A stretch of 64,000 bases of DNA from Agaricus subrufescens (taxonomy: Eukaryota > Basidiomycota > Agaricomycetes > Agaricales > Agaricaceae). The DNA lies in assembly GCA_029945375.1 (NCBI GenBank), contig CM057057.1, forward strand, positions 3,286,001 through 3,350,000. Reading direction: 5' to 3'. The notes under the pieces are model-generated. The model was not told where the DNA came from. It saw nothing but the letters and a program-made list of their open reading frames with translations, and made no database searches. Shown here piece after piece: positions 22,220-33,679 of this stretch. Both the position numbers and the translations under genes were made by a program. The stretch's first letter is position 1; each line of letters starts with the position of its first letter.

Positions 22220-24429
22220 CTAATGTCCACGACTAAAGAAATTATACCCAGTGGGTATAGGGATATTGGAAGTATGAGTATGGATACAGTCTTTGGTGGT
22301 GTTCCAGCAACCTTGCTCTACGATTTCTCGTGACATTCTCTCCTTCCAGTCATCAAATCTTACGTCCGGCTCGACACTTTTGGCCATGTCCAAGATTCGT
22401 ACGCAAAATTCACCGTCGATGGCAACACAGATTCTTCCTATGGTTTCGTCCCAGGTGATGGCGGTGATGCCCTGCCCGAAAGTGGCGGCGTCTTCGATGG
22501 GGATTTCGATTGGTCCGTAGATGCCTGTTGGGACTTTTGGGCGTTGTTTGCGGAGGAAGGATAGGGAGCTGTCGGCGGGCCTTTCGGGGTATGATAGGTC
22601 TTGGATTTCGGGTGAGATGTAGCGGCGGAGTTTGATTACGGAGGGAGTTGCTCGGAGGTCTTTGTCTTCGGTGGTGTAGTAGAGCGCACGGGATCCGCCT
22701 GGGAGGACGTGTACGACTTCGGGATCTGTGATGTGGCAACTTTGGGTTGAGGCGAATTTGCGGGCTAGTGCGAGTTCTCTTTCGTACTCGGCAGTGGGCC
22801 CGCCTGGGGGTTCTGTTGGGATAACGGTATACCGAGGTATATAATTTATGGAGCCATCTGCTAGTTGTTCGTACATTGGCCAGAGGCAGTAATGGAAGAG
22901 ACCGCTTGGGTAGCGATGCTCGAAGTAGATAGAGATTGGGGGTAGTGTGTCTGGTTGTAGTTTGGGGAGCGATGTGGGTATATCGAGGGCGGCTTCGGGG
23001 TCGGAGATGGCGACGTTGACCAAGGAGCCGGGTGGTACTTGACGGACGACTATGCCGTGTGTTGCGGTCATTTCTTGGTTGTGCATAGGGAAGGGGTATA
23101 ATTCGACTACCCATTCTTCGACTGAGAGGGCAATACACTGGCGAACGACGAGGATCTGTCTTTGTCTTGGGAGAGGGAGAATTGCTCTGACATACTGAAG
23201 GGAGAGTGTTGGATACAATGTTTTTGGGGCGAGAAGAGTCTATACTAACCTGGAACCTAAAATTGTCGTTTTCCGTGCATTCTAAAGCGATGGTTTGTTC
23301 GTGACCACAGCGGAAAAAGACGATGTAGTGTTCTTTGACTACAAAAGTTAACCATGGTTCATCATCTAAGGCGAACAAGGAAACGTAGGTGATATCTTGC
23401 TCCAATTCACAACTGCTGACGAATCGAAGTGGCTGCGAATCTTGCGCTTCGATACGTCTGCGGTGTTCTTCGGAGCCCCATGTTATGTAGGGATCACAGA
23501 GGTAGTCGAGCTCACAGAGAGGAGTGAAAAAGACGAGGACTTCGGATAAGTAAGGATGGGGTGGATCTATGTTATGTTCGCCGCTGAACTGTGAGATATC
23601 GGGAAGGTTCTCTTGGAACGGCTCGTCGAACTCGCTGAGAATATCTGTAAGTAGCGATAAGACTTTAAACAGTAATTACTGACTTGACGGGTGCACCTGT
23701 GGTATAGCGGCGCCTTACGCAAGAGACTGCGATGCCGTATCGGCCGCCGACTTGGAGATATTTAGCAGTAAGTTTGAACACCTTTGTGTGCACTGGAACA
23801 CGTGCAACTGCCTGAGGTCCGGAAGGATGATCCAGAACATAAAGGGCAAGGTAGTAACGAAAAGCTCCTCTGTCTTTAATAGAGGCGCAGAGGTATTTCC
23901 CACCGGGCAGGAGAACCATGTCGAGGACTTGGAAGTGAGTTTCAAAGAGCAAACGATCAATGACTCTGGGTTGTGGAGCGCGCCAGTTGTCGTCAAGAGA
24001 GATGGTCCGAGAGACAATCTGCTCAATCTCATAGTAGCTGTCGTTATAATCAATGTTAGGACGGAGATTGACGGCGGGGTGGTGGTTCATGTGTTTTACG
24101 AAGCGCCTCCAGATCGAAGGCTCGTGAGTGATCAGAAAAAAAGCTTTGTTGACCTGTTGAGAAGTAAATAAGATACTTAAAAAGAAAGGAGAGACAGAGC
24201 GTACGCGTCGAAGACACATGATGTCCTCGAGAGCGAGGCAAGGAAAGATGTGATCGAGATAGACATGAAGAGGGACGCGAAGAAAGAAACAGGAGGGGTA
24301 TTGTCTGGAGTACTGCACGAGGCCATTGCCCCTGCAGAAGAAGGGGAGATGGTTCGAGATGGAGCTGAGGAAGGAGGGCATTGCGGGGGCGACGCATGGC
24401 TGAGGAGTTCTTGAGGCTCGGGGCAACAA
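22220..24429 (-). CDS. F-box-like protein of unknown target
   Basis: Long protein of about 650 residues with an F-box-like segment near the N-terminus: VPLHVYLDHIFPCLALEDIMCLRRV, then after an intron NKAFFLITHEPSIWRRFV. An F-box would link a substrate to an SCF ubiquitin ligase. The rest contains strand-rich stretches (QVLDMVLLPGGKYLCASI, AFRYYLALYVLDH, TAITWDETIGRICVAIDG) that look like a degenerate beta-propeller, as in many basidiomycete F-box orphans. Start either ATG at 24429 or the internal ATG giving MPSFLSSISNHLPFF; the stop is at 22220-22222 after YNFFSRGH. Introns lie near 24130-24210, 23640-23690 and 23219-23250. The specific role is unknown. Confidence 0.65.
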
Positions 24430-24542
24430 CGCACGCCATATTGGGACAAGGGACTTCCTTATTTGGCAGAACGCGTGTTTGGGCGTGTTGACCGTGGGCT
24501 TCGGGGAGGGGGAGTCCGCGTCCGGGCCACTCTGCGATCAAC
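24430..24542. promoter_or_regulatory. Short shared promoter of the F-box-like gene and FCP1
   Basis: The two start codons (24429 minus, 24543 plus) are only 113 bp apart, so both genes must be driven from this segment or from within each other's 5' part. No TATA box is obvious. Confidence 0.5.
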
Positions 24543-27500
24543 ATGGCTCAGAGCAGCCCGACCGAGCTCTTTCTTCCTCAGTCCTTTCCCTTCCCCATCA
24601 CCATCGTCTCCCTCGACGCTCGCTCGCGCGACACCGTCCAGCGCGGCACCCGCCTCCTTACCTATTCCTTCGTCCACATCTCCGCTTCTCCAGACCTCAG
24701 CCCGGAAACCCGCTTTGGAACCTGGGATGCCGCCATAGAGGGCACGCTTGACTCTTGGAGACTCAATGCTGGTGACGTGGTATCCAGGAACAAGGCGAAA
24801 CGCTCCCCCGCCGTCGTTATCGTGGAGCCGTGCAAACATGGCATCCAACTCGGCGGCCTCTGCGTTATTTGTGGCAAAGACATGACCAAGTATGTCTCTG
24901 TCACCAGACCTTTCCCTTATTCACGCTCATGCAATCACAGCATAGATTATACAGGCTTCTCAGATACTTCTCGCGCTTCAATCCAAATCACCCACTCCGC
25001 CAATGGCCCTACTGTCTCCCTTGAGGAGGCCCAGCGTATAGAACGCGAATCCGCTGAACATCTCCTCAAGTCTCGCAAGCTTTCCCTCATTGTAGACCTT
25101 GACCAGACAATTGTACACGCCACAGTCGACCCTACAGTCGGCGAATGGATATCGGAAGGCGAAGCTTGGGAGGCTCGCCAAGCCCAAAAGGCGTCGACAA
25201 CGCCCCCACCCTCTGACGAATCTGACGACAATAATTCTGACTCTGACGATAATGACGAATGTAATCCCAATTGGGAAGCACTCAAAGATGTTAAGAAGTT
25301 TCGCCTAGGACCAGAGTCCTTTTCAACACCGTATGCTAGGGGTCCTCGGGGATCAAAAGGGAAGCAAAAGATGGTTGAGAATGAAGGTTGCATGTATTAT
25401 ATCAAACCAAGGTATATTCCCACAGGCAATCCATGACCCTTTTCCTGAGTGTTCCCCAAAGGCCTGGCTGGAAAGAATTTTTGGCGAATACGGCAACAAA
25501 GTATGATATGCATGTCTATACTATGGGTACACGTGCATATGCAGAGGAAGTCTGTGCTGCTATTGATCCCGACGGAAGTTTTTTCAAGAGCAGGATACTC
25601 AGTAGAGATGAAAGCGGGAGTTAGTACATCTAACCTTTCCTCACGTATGTACATTGACCCTCCCGACCAGGTTTAACACAAAAAAGTCTCCAACGATTAT
25701 TTCCCTGCGACACTTCGATGGTTGTCATTATCGATGACAGAGCAGACGTTTGGGAATGGAGCCCTAACCTCATTAAAGTTATTCCATGTATGTCTCTCTC
25801 TGGTTTCCTAACCGGTCTCGCTCACACACTTTGCAGATGATTTCTTTATTGGTATTGGCGATATCAATTCTAGTTTCTTAGCCAAGGTCAATCCTCTCAC
25901 CCCTTCCAATACCGCTACGACCTCGCAACAGTCCGAACCATCTACTGGTGAATCGGTCCCACCTCCTATGACCAACGGTGCTGACCCCGCGACTACAGCC
26001 AATGCGCTGCCCGACACGGACAAACCTCCCACGCCTGAAGAGATTGATAGTGCTGAGCTCGAAAAAAAGATTATGCTTTCAACAAATAATGCCGCTCTGG
26101 ACGAACAGTTTGAACAAAGGCCTCTCGCGAAGAAACAAGAAGAGCTGCAAGGTGCCGTAACCAATGACACCAATAGCAATTCTTCCCAAGGTTCCGACTC
26201 TAAGAACAAGGTTGATAATGAAACTCATACGGAAGACTCTTCTACCTCCTCTCAAATTGAAAAGCCGAAGCAGGCCTTGCTCAAAAATGATGATATTGAA
26301 CTAAGTCGAATTGGAAAGGTCTATTTTTTACTAATGAGGAGTGCTGGCGCTGACACGTAAACGCCCATAGCTTCTGGATGAAGTTCACAGGCAATTTTTC
26401 GAGGCCTACGATTCGCGCCTCCCTGATAAACCTCGGCGCAAGGGAAACAATAAGGGTTTCGATGTGACTGTGCGTAGTTTGGTTCTTCTACTGGCGGATT
26501 TCGTGATTGATATGCGCACCAGGCAATTATTCCACGAATACGTTCAAGAGTACTTGCTGGTGATCATCTCGTATTCTCTGGCGTCATTCCTTTGGACACA
26601 CCTCCAGAGACAACGGAGTTTTGGCGCCTAGCGCACATGTTTGGCGCAAAATGCCATACCGAGCTCACTTCCGAAGTGACGCACGTCATAACTGCGAAGG
26701 TAAATCAGTTGAATTCACTCATCACATATCTAATGATCTTCTAGCGTGGCACTAAAAAGGTTGAAACCGCACGAAAACGAGGGGGTATCAAAATAGTCCG
26801 TCCGGAATGGTTTAATGATACGATTGCACTATGGCAAAAACGGGACGAAACACCGTACCTCTTCTACGATCCCTCTAATGTTGGGGGTTCGACGAGCCCC
26901 CTAATCTCCGATCATCAAATTTCATCAGATCCGGAGCCAGATGCGGATGACTGGGATGTTGATCCGGCCGAACTGAAGGCCCAAGTTGAACAGGAGGGGG
27001 ATCAAAAAATAAGAGGAGGTGCGCTACACCTTGAAGAAATTGATTGGAACGATATCAATGACGAGGTTGAGGCCGCCATGATGGAGAGTGATGATGAAAG
27101 CGTAGACGAACGTAGTATGGGAGTGAAGAGTGAGGAGGAGTTTGCAGATGACGCAAGTGTGGGCGACAGGTATGTTGTTATGATGATTTCATGTGAGATG
27201 GTAACCGACCCTTCACAGTGCAACTAATACACCAAGGATGAAGAGAAAACGGCTAAGGAGTGTTACACCGTCCGATACGCTTAGCCAAAATGGTGATGAT
27301 TCTCTACGCTCACCGTTGGCTAAGCGGAAAAAAGTGGCCGCAGATCGGTATTCGAGACTGAACCAAGGTATCACGGCAGATGAGCTGGTATCGAATACCA
27401 TCATGGAGGAACTCGAAGATCCAACAAAGAGATCGACGCTATTCGGTAATACTATGAATGGTGACAGTCCGGAGCACGAGTCTGATGAGGGTGGCGCGGA

Positions 27501-27552
27501 GGACTTTGAAGATGACTTTTTGGCTAGAGATCTGTTGGAAGATTTGGGATAG
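24543..27552 (+). CDS. RNA polymerase II CTD phosphatase FCP1
   Basis: Nuclear phosphatase that dephosphorylates the RNA polymerase II CTD, mainly Ser2-P, for polymerase recycling. ATG at 24543 (MAQSSPTELFLPQSFPFP), then a biotinyl-like lead (about residues 20-100) as in other FCP1 proteins. The catalytic FCPH domain has the DxDxT motif in LSLIVDLDQTIVHATVD, an acidic insert, PGWKEFLANTATKYDMHVYT, and VVIIDDRADVWEWSPNLI. A BRCT domain follows: LVFSGVIPLDTPPE, FWRLAHMFGAKCHTELTS, VTHVITAKRGTKKVETAR, KIVRPEWFNDT. The C-terminal tail is acidic and ends DDFLARDLLEDLG, similar to the TFIIF-binding ends of other FCP1 proteins. About 850 residues, with introns at about 24889, 25412, 25622, 25788, 26318, 26473, 26700 and 27170. 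Confidence 0.92.
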
Positions 27553-27725
27553 TGTCGCGTCTTTCTGTTTATTCTTCTTATTTCGGTTTCTCTGATAGAC
27601 TATTATCGTGCTTTCAGGCCATTTTGAATGATTGTATGGTATGCTCAGCAATGATTATAATTAAATGTATTATTACTGGCAGAAGGGGTCGAGCTTTTTC
27701 AGTTCGATACAACTGTCTCTCCTTC

Positions 27726-28591
27726 CTACTTTGCGGTGCCATATGGACGATCAAAACCCTCATCCTCTGACTCTGAATCGGCAGGCGGTTCCGGAGTAAA
27801 TACTCGAGGTGTTTTCCACAGAATCCCAGTTTGTGAAAATGAACCACGATAGAGGGCCCATAATTTTCTGAGGGGGCGACCTGTGAGTTCTCGAAAGATT
27901 CGTCGACGGTATCTATGGTCTCGCAACGCTGCATTGAGAGCTTGGATTGTGCCAGGCCCGTAACGGGTATCGATCCAATCGAGAAAGTAGGCTGTCTTTT
28001 CGTAGCCTGCGTCCCAGCGTTGAGTATCATCCGGGAGAGTACGCTTCCAGTGGGGCGGAGAGAGAGAGGCGTGGAGTCGAACAAAGTCTGTATAACGTGG
28101 TACATATAAGTAGGAGGTGAGAGGTGGGTTTTTGTGTGTGTATACCTGCCATGCCCTCGATGAGTCCGCCTGGACATGTACCCCGGGCGTCATATTGGTA
28201 GCAGTGGACGACTTCGTGGGTGAGCACGCCCATGATCTCATCTTTGGCTCGATTAGAGTTATGTTTTATCCATTCGAGAGAGAGATGGATTTCTTTGTGG
28301 GAGTTTGAACCAGTGGTATACGCTAGTTGGTCCATCACACGGAGAACGAGTTGGATGACCTTTACACTAGACAGTGTGTAAGTTAGGATGAGAATTATGA
28401 ATATTTGAGACTCGCTTTCTGGGTACAGTTGCTGGGGTATAGAGGGTACTGAAAGACATGAGAACGGCTTGACGCAGAGCGTCGTAGGGATGTACACTAG
28501 AGAAGAAGAGGCGAGCGCCTTCATGACTGAGATCATCCACGCGCAAGATGAATTCAGGAATAGGCCAATCTTCGATGGGAGTGGGAGGCAT
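27726..28591 (-). CDS. Plant basic-secretory-protein-type metallopeptidase (fungal)
   Basis: Predicted zinc peptidase of the basic secretory protein family. Three exons. The N-terminal strand part (IPEFILRVDDLSHEGARLFF) is followed by EIHLSLEWIKHNSNRAKDEI and the metal site GVLTHEVVHCYQYDARGTC, giving HExxH plus the family's downstream GGLIEGMADFVRL. The C-terminal part has YEKTAYFLDWIDTRYGPG and ends DRPYGTAK, stop at 27726-27728. About 245 residues. The chosen start (MPPTPIEDWPIPEF) has no signal peptide, so despite the family name this copy looks cytosolic unless an upstream exon is missed. Its biological substrate is unknown. Confidence 0.8.
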
Positions 28592-28793
28592 TACTCAGGC
28601 CCAACCCAATGCAAACTCAGGCTCGAGTTATCGCGCACCGATATCTCCGCTTGATGGGATCAAAAAGGGATGGGATGGTATATCAATATCACAGGTATTG
28701 CTACAAGTTATAATAATAATGGTTACGCGTAGCTGGCTGCAACGCAAATCAAAGTCAGCGCGAGTTTATGCGCGTAGGAGGGACATACCCTAA

Positions 28794-29513
28794 TTAATTT
28801 TTGCTGGCAGCAGCCTCGACGCGTAGCACTTCCTCTCGAAGCGCATCCCTTCCCTCTTCAAGCCAGCGACAATATTCGACAGCGCGGAAGAGAACACCGC
28901 TTTTGCCTTTGCTCTGACCTTTGCCTCGACTGCCGCTGCCTTTGGGCCGACCCCGTGTGGGCATGGCAAGGGCGGGTGCAGAGCCCGAGGGCGCGATGAG
29001 GGTGATCAGTTGTGCATAACCATCGCGGATGGCGTTGCGCCGTTTCTGTTCTGACATGATGTGATTGAGACGTTTCTGTGGAGTGGAAAGGAGGGGCTTA
29101 GATCGCGGAGTCGATGTCGAGTTGCCATTTGGGGCGGCGGCTGAGCTCGAGGGGGGCGATTCGGGGGGGATGGGCACGCTGCGATGGTCGTCTGCAGGCT
29201 GTGCGCGTCGCGAAGAGGCGCTGCGGGTGGAGGTGGACGGTCGGGGGGTGGTCTTCAGATGGGGATTGGAGTAGGGGGCGAGGACGGCGAGATCCGGGGA
29301 GGGATCATAGAGGTCGTAGGGCTGCGGGTCCGGGGAGAGGGCCCAGGCGGCGTCGCTGAAGTTGTCGAGGAAGCCGAGGAGCTGGTTTGTCTCGGCAGAG
29401 GAGAAGAGCTCGGCGGAGGAGGGGAGGGGCGGCGGGTTGGGGAAGAGGGTGGGGAGGTTGGGGTTGAAGGACGCAAAGTCAAAGTCGTGGGGCGAGAGCG
29501 GCGGGGAGGACAT
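28794..29513 (-). CDS. bHLH transcription factor
   Basis: Nuclear DNA-binding protein of about 239 residues in one exon. ATG at 29513 (MSSPPLSPHDFDFASFNP) lies just before the shared promoter; longer upstream frames run into the neighbouring gene and are rejected. The N-terminal half is Pro/Ser-rich with acidic aromatic patches that could activate transcription. The bHLH domain is C-terminal: basic region and helix 1 KRLNHIMSEQKRRNAIRDGY, a long loop with Gly/Lys/Arg-rich sequence (TRGRPKGSGSRGKGQSKGKS), then helix 2 VLFRAVEYCRWLEEGRDAL leading into a short leucine/valine repeat. The His, Glu and Arg positions that contact an E-box are present (H, E, R in HIMSEQKRR). Targets are unknown. Confidence 0.82.
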   Translation of the reverse strand: MSSPPLSPHDFDFASFNPNLPTLFPNPPPLPSSAELFSSAETNQLLGFLDNFSDAAWALSPDPQPYDLYDPSPDLAVLAPYSNPHLKTTPRPSTSTRSASSRRAQPADDHRSVPIPPESPPSSSAAAPNGNSTSTPRSKPLLSTPQKRLNHIMSEQKRRNAIRDGYAQLITLIAPSGSAPALAMPTRGRPKGSGSRGKGQSKGKSGVLFRAVEYCRWLEEGRDALREEVLRVEAAASKN

Positions 29514-29650
29514 GGGGGCGGACGAGAGACGCGGCGGGGGGCGAGAGGCCCGGGAGTCGGGAGGGCGAGTAGCCGGCCGGGGGTTAGGTAAGCCGGGGGG
29601 CTGCGGCGTGGTGCACCCGCCCCGCCGTTGGACCCGCGTTGACCGCGCAA
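29514..29650. promoter_or_regulatory. 137-bp bidirectional promoter (bHLH / Zn2Cys6)
   Basis: Start codons of two transcription-factor genes face away from each other across 137 GC-rich bases. The segment lies in an island (about 28,850-30,450) that is visibly richer in G+C than the rest of the window. Confidence 0.6.
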
Positions 29651-30462
29651 ATGTCGGCCATCCCCACAGACGAACCGGCGCAGGACCCGCAGGCCGCGCT
29701 GGACTCGCAGCAGCTCCAGCAGCTCCAGCAGGCGCAGCAGGCGGCGCAGCACCCGCCGCACCCGCAGGACGTGCATGTCCAGCAGCCGCTCCCGCCCGCA
29801 CAGGCCAGCGCCGCCGAGCCCGCCAGGAAACGTACGCCCTCCTCTCGCCCCTCTCCGGTCTTCTCACCCCCTGTCCGCCAGCCAAGGCCCCCTCCGTCCG
29901 CAGGGCCTGTGTCGCCTGCCACACCGGCAAAACGCGCTGCAGCGAGGTCCTCCCCTGCCAGGTATGTCGTCCGCCGCCCGCCGTCCCCGGCCTCACCCCG
30001 CGCCCCCAGAGCTGCCTCAAGCGCGGCCTCGGCGCCACCTGCGCCTATCCCGACCCCGATTCCCAAGATCACCATGCCCAGCACCACACCCCCGGTATCT
30101 GCCCCTCCTCCTCTCTCTCCCTCCCGCCCCCCTCACCCGCCCCATCAGCTCCCAACCCTGTCCAGTTCGCCCCGCCGCCGATGTACGCCACCCTCCAGGG
30201 CACCCCCAACCTCAACCACCAGCAGTACTACGACTACAGCGGCACATTCACCGGCGCCTCCAGCTCCACTTTCCGGCCGAACAAGCGTCCCCGCAATCTC
30301 ACCGAGGAAGAGGCCGCCGCCATCACGCGCAACTTCAGCCGCGGCGACTTTTACGTCGGCAACAGCGCCCCCGTCCGCATCGACCCCCGTCTCCCTGTCC
30401 GCCTCACCCTCGGCGAGGGCGACCATGTGCATTTCACCGTCGGCGAGGCTCTCGTCCCCTGA
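29651..30462 (+). CDS. Zn(II)2Cys6 zinc-cluster transcription factor
   Basis: Fungal nuclear regulator of about 230 residues. ATG at 29651 (MSAIPTDEPAQDPQAALDS), followed by a Gln/Pro-rich stretch. Two introns (29832-29903 and 29962-30009) must be removed to read the zinc cluster: ACVACHTGKTRCSEVLPCQS followed by CLKRGLGATC, giving six Cys in the spacing CX2CX6CX5CX2CX8C. Downstream it has YYDYSGTFTGASSS, FRPNKRPRNLTEEEAAAI and a strand-rich end LPVRLTLGEGDHVHFTVGEA, TGA at 30460-30462. There is no fungal-specific transcription factor middle domain, so it is a short zinc-cluster protein. The divergent bHLH gene may be co-regulated with it; this is inference from the shared promoter. Confidence 0.85.
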
Positions 30463-30757
30463 CAATCCATGGGTCCCATCCATACCTTTTCCGTTCCCCT
30501 CGTTTCTGGTCGATAAGTTAGCTAGCTTTCCTTGTTTCAGTTCACACGTCCTATCTTTTTTTTTTTTTTCTTTTTTGGCCCGTCTGTACCCAATGTACGA
30601 ATACAAGTACTTATGTTTTCTCGGACGGATCCCCCCGATCGGCAACGGGCTCACCGAAAACTTTTTTGCACCGCCCGTCCGATTGTGATAACCCTGCCAC
30701 TGCCGCGGGGGCCTATCCCAAATCAAATCCGGTTCGGTATAGTATGTAATCATCAAT
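30463..30757. other. Intergenic region between convergent genes
   Basis: About 295 bp holding the 3' ends of the Zn2Cys6 gene and the first kinase-fold gene. A long T run (30556-30569, interrupted once) is the only marked feature; no gene is seen. Confidence 0.45.
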
Positions 30758-31980
30758 TCACGATCCTATACATTCTGCCAATGGTTTGATCGCAGACTCG
30801 AGCAACCATCCCTTTTCGGCTGAATACCCCTCCAAAACAAGTCTCTTTCCTTCCTTGACGACCTCTTGTGTAATCTCCTTTCCTCCCCATTCAATCCTCG
30901 GCGCCAGAATCAATAGATGGGTACCAAGATGCACGATAGCCCTTCGACAAAATTCCAAATCGGGCGTGATATGTGTCGCATATACCTTCAACAAGTCTTC
31001 CAGGATAATGCTGGCAATATGGCTGCAGATTTCGCCATTGAATCTTGCAAGGAAGATCAACTCTGCGCAAAACTGCCCGATTTCTACACCAAAAAGTCCC
31101 GGTCTACACACCTCCCAGTCTAAAACCCGGATTTGTGTCACATTTCCTGCATGGTCGAAACTTAACACCAAGTTTCCCGGCCAAAAATCACCCATGACAA
31201 ACTGAACATTGATGCAAGTCAGTACGGGAACGACCGACCGTGGCGTGACGAACCGTTCCAGAAGTGTTTTTAATGGTATTGATCGTTTCTTCGCAAATCG
31301 CTTCCAATGCTTTCCGTTCATCCTCTGTAAGCTTGACATCAGGGTTTTGCAGCTTTTCTAAACCTTCGTCAAACGTTGATATAAGGCGTCCATAGTAGTA
31401 CCAGCTCGATAACATCTTGGCTTGAGAATTCTGGTCGAAAAACTCGCACATGTCCGGGTTGAGTTTACTCCAAGCGTGCATCCGACCAATAAACTCTCCC
31501 ACTTCCTTCCCAATCCGATGCGCAATCTCTGAGGTACACCGTCCACTCTGTATGAAACCCTTCAACGTCGTACAGTCAGATCCACAATCATCCATAATAA
31601 TGACGTGCTCCTTCTCGTCAAACAGATAGACACTGGGTACAGTGACAAACATTGTCGGTGGTGACCATTCACGTATCCTTTTTAAAGCTTCGACTTCAAA
31701 GCTCTAACATAGTTAATGAGACGATGCATATACTTTACACAAAGTTCCTCACCTGTCTTTGGGTATCAAAAACGACGCTAGGTAGACTCTTAACATACGC
31801 CTGGCCGTGCTTCAACACCAACGTTTCTTTTCCATCATAGTGCTGGCGCAGATGCAGTCTAAAGACGAAATTCGCAAACCCGCCAGATAAGGTCTCTGCT
31901 TTGGTACAAGCAAAAGCAGTATTGGACAGATAGCTTTCGATCCCGGTCTCGGTGGTAAGATCATAAGAGCTAGTGGTCAT
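30758..31980 (-). CDS. APH/choline-kinase-fold phosphotransferase, array member 1
   Basis: Member of the aminoglycoside phosphotransferase-like family, small-molecule kinases of the protein-kinase fold; substrate unknown. Three exons. Exon 1 starts MTTSSYDLTTETGIESYLS and contains the nucleotide-binding Lys in KETLVLKHGQAY. Exon 2 starts SFEVEALKRIREW and holds the hinge region HVIIMDDCGSDCTTL. Exon 3 carries the catalytic loop VMGDFWPGNLVLSF and the metal-binding LDWEVCRPG. In the catalytic loop Met stands where the family usually has His (HGD). The start is the ATG aligned with that of member 4; an ATG 27 bp upstream is also in frame. The C-terminus (AIKPLAECIGS) differs from the LLAEKVE end of the other three, so the last residues have drifted. 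About 370 residues. Confidence 0.8.
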
Positions 31981-32219
31981 TATGTAGGGTGGGTGGCGGC
32001 TCGGCAAGTATGCACCTCACAGATGACAATTATAAGTGCAAGAGAACCAAGTTATAGATAAGACGAGTTTTGTCGAGTCACATGCAGAAGAGCGGAACCA
32101 GTCCAATAACAGATACTTTGTTCAATCGCCCCACTTGGATAGTTTTATCACCATAGCCGCCCGAGCAATTATTTTCAAACACACTCGAGGTCAACGTAAC
32201 CGTAGTTGGATGAGGAAGA

Positions 32220-32454
32220 TTAACCCAGCATATATTGAATTAAGTAATTTCCAAAATGTCTTCCGTGGCCGTGCCGTGCCGTGCCGCGCCCATCTGCCGC
32301 GCACACTCTGTTGGCTCGTACTCGCAGATTTTCTATACTTGGAATATTCTCTTCAATAGAATATATAGACAGCCCGATCGACGAAAGCAACAGTACTGTA
32401 TTGCCATTGGTATGACATCTAGAATTTTTGGACAATCCTCAACAATTGTACATG
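32220..32454. repeat. Duplicated promoter block with CCGTG repeats, between members 1 and 2
   Basis: Contains a GC-rich run of CCGTG-type units (about 32262-32290, ccgtggccgtgccgtgccgt) followed by cgcacactctgttgg. It lies in the shared upstream/downstream block of the array. Similar blocks sit at 33930-34162 and 35640-35739 with different numbers of units. Confidence 0.65.
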
Positions 32455-33679
32455 TCATTCAACTTTCTCCGCCAACAATTTAATGGCAGACTCCAGCAAC
32501 CATGCCTTATCAGCTGAATACCCCTCCAAAATAAGTTGTTTGCCTTCCTTGACTACCTCCTGTGTAATCTCCTTTCCTCCCCATTCAATCCTCGGTGCCA
32601 GAGTCACTAGATGGGTACCAAGCTGCACGATAGCCCTTCGACAAAATTCTAAATCGGGCACGATATGCGTCGCATATACCCTCAACAAGTCTTCCAGAAT
32701 AACGCTGGCAGTATGGCCGCAGATGTCGCCATTAAATCTTGTAAGGAGGACCAACTCTGCGCAAAACTGCCCGATTTCTACGCCAAAAAGTCCCGGTCTA
32801 CACACCTCCCAGTCTAAAACCCGGATTTGCGCCACATTGCCTGCATGGTCGAAACTTAGCACCATGTTTCCCGGCCAAAAATCACCCATGACAAACTAAA
32901 GATAGATGCAAGTCAGGACAGGAATGATCGACCGTTTCACGACGAACCGTTCCAGAAGCATTTCTCATGGCGTTGATCGATTCTTCACAGATCGGTGCCA
33001 ATGCTTTCCGTTCATCCTCTGTAAGCTTGACATCAGGGTCTTGTAGCCTTTCTAAGCCTTCATCAAACGTTGGTATAAGGCGTCCATAGTAGTACCAGCT
33101 CGACAATTCCTTGGCTTGAGAATTCTGGTCGAAAAACTTGCACATGTCCGAGTTGACTTTACTCCACGCGTGCAGTCGACCAATAAATCCTCCTACTTCT
33201 TTCCCAATCCGATGTGCAGTCTCCAAAGTGCACCGTCCACTCTGCATGAAACTCTTCAAAGTCATACAGTCAGATCCACAATCATCCATAATAATGACGT
33301 GTTCCTTCTCGTCAAATAGATAGACACTGGGTACAGTGACAAACGCCGTCGGCGTTGACCATTCACGTATTCTTCTTAAAGCTTCCACTTCGAAAGTCTA
33401 AAAAAGACACACTTTAATAAGACGATGCTTATACTTCACGACGTTCCTCACCTGTCTTTGGGTATCAAAAGCGACGCTAGGTAAACTTTTGATATATGCC
33501 TGGCCGTGTTTCAATACCAACGTTTCTTTTCCATCATAACGCTGGAGCAGATGCAGTCTAAAGACAAAATTCGCATTGCCGCCAGATAAGGTCTCTGCTT
33601 TGGTGCAGGCAAAAGTAGTATTGGACAGATAGCCTTCGACTCCGGTTTCGGTGGTTAGATCATAAGAGCCGGTGGACAT
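32455..33679 (-). CDS. APH/choline-kinase-fold phosphotransferase, array member 2
   Basis: Same three-exon structure as its neighbours. Exon 1 MSTGSYDLTTETGVEGYLS with KETLVLKHGQAY; exon 2 TFEVEALRRIREW with HVIIMDDCGSDCMTL; exon 3 VMGDFWPGNMVLSF and LDWEVCRPG. Both introns are in the same phase as in members 1, 3 and 4 (after RQ, and after ASGT). It ends SAIKLLAEKVE, stop at 32455-32457. All kinase-fold landmarks except the catalytic-loop His are present and the frame is open, so it is probably expressed. The acceptor substrate cannot be deduced. Confidence 0.8.

Noticed and set aside
22410..23405. 331-codon minus-strand frame rich in Arg, Pro and His
   Set aside because: Out-of-frame shadow of the F-box-like gene, which reads well in the other frame.
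29514..30038. N-terminal extension of the bHLH gene up to an ATG at 30038 (minus)
   Set aside because: It would run antisense through the Zn2Cys6 gene and the shared promoter; the long frame comes from high GC content, which makes stops rare.
30786..31205. Plus-strand frames repeated at 32483-32899, 34191-34424 and 35834-36310
   Set aside because: Seen in every array member, but only because the coding strand below is conserved; they are antisense of the APH exon 3 and lack starts and splice logic.
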